NCBI GenBank assembly: GCA_020629815.1
Contig: JAHDCN010000052.1
Coordinates: forward strand, 1 to 7,217
Direction of reading: 5' to 3'
DNA length: 7,217 bases
Origin: Verrucomicrobiota bacterium
GTDB lineage: Bacteria; Verrucomicrobiota; Verrucomicrobiia; Verrucomicrobiales; DEV007
In this document: piece after piece, positions 7,053 to 7,217 of the stretch
Layout of the letters: each line of letters opens with the position of its first letter
Position numbering within the stretch: position 1 is the stretch's first letter
Notes under the pieces: generated by a model
The model's input: the letters and a program-made list of their open reading frames with translations, nothing else
Database searches by the model: none
What the model was told of the DNA's origin: nothing
Translations under genes and position numbers: made by a program

Positions 7053-7217
7053 ATGAACTGGCAATTCACCCCATCAGTTATTTTTTTATCTACGATCCTC
7101 ATTCTTTCGCTCACCTCTTGTGTGACGAAGAAGGGGGCTGAAAATTCAGCGGACTCTCAACCTGCGGCTGCGTCACCCGCAGCATATCCGGAAGGAGAGG
7201 CTTCTTCGGGTAGTTCC
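7053..7217 (+). CDS. Lipoprotein, N-terminal part (cut by window end)
   Basis: The first 55 codons of a gene running off the 3' edge. The product has a lipoprotein signal peptide: short N-terminus, hydrophobic core VIFLSTILILSL (9-20), then the lipobox L20-T-S-C23, so Cys23 would be lipidated and the protein anchored in the cell envelope. Residues 24-55 (VTKKGAENSADSQPAAASPA and on) are rich in Ala, Ser, Pro and Glu, a typical flexible tether before a folded domain that lies beyond the window. In-frame TGA at 7035-7037 with no ATG/GTG/TTG between it and 7053 fixes the start at ATG 7053 or later, and the signal peptide supports 7053. The function cannot be told; a tethered peptidoglycan-binding domain is one possibility, but nothing visible shows it. 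It lies 67 bases after odhB and need not belong to that operon. Confidence 0.75.
   Translation, partial: MNWQFTPSVIFLSTILILSLTSCVTKKGAENSADSQPAAASPAAYPEGEASSGSS

Overview
The window reads as an ordinary chromosomal segment of a Gram-negative bacterium, most likely from the Planctomycetota/Verrucomicrobiota group, with Verrucomicrobiota favoured. The case rests on three things: an S1-type sulfatase beside a secreted PQQ-like beta-propeller protein whose mature N-terminus (EDWPHFLGP) is the style common in that group; a standard odhA/odhB (sucA/sucB) pair; and a small lipoprotein with an Ala/Ser/Pro-rich tether. No 16S rRNA or other phylogenetic marker is present, so this is inference. All genes are on the + strand, intact except the last, which is cut by the window edge.

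Layout. Positions 1-61 are a short leader with an inverted repeat. Positions 62-1486 encode a sulfatase with no signal peptide. A terminator-like hairpin overlaps its stop codon. Positions 1536-2843 encode an exported PQQ-like beta-propeller protein. A 103-base gap (2844-2946) probably holds the promoter of the next unit. Positions 2947-5733 encode the E1 component of 2-oxoglutarate dehydrogenase and 5762-6985 its E2 component, 28 bases apart and almost certainly co-transcribed. After a 67-base gap with a small hairpin, the first 55 codons of a lipoprotein run off the end (7053-7217).

Function. odhA and odhB together make the substrate-specific part of the 2-oxoglutarate dehydrogenase complex of the TCA cycle. 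The shared E3 subunit (lpd) is not in the window. The sulfatase and propeller protein may form a separate two-gene unit of peripheral catabolism; their substrates cannot be read from the sequence.

Novelty. I found no undescribed system, mobile element, CRISPR array, RNA gene or broken gene. The points worth a second look are modest: none of the five starts has a clear Shine-Dalgarno sequence, two of them are directly preceded by nearly identical 11-base pyrimidine tracts, and hairpins sit on the stop codons of both the sulfatase and propeller genes.
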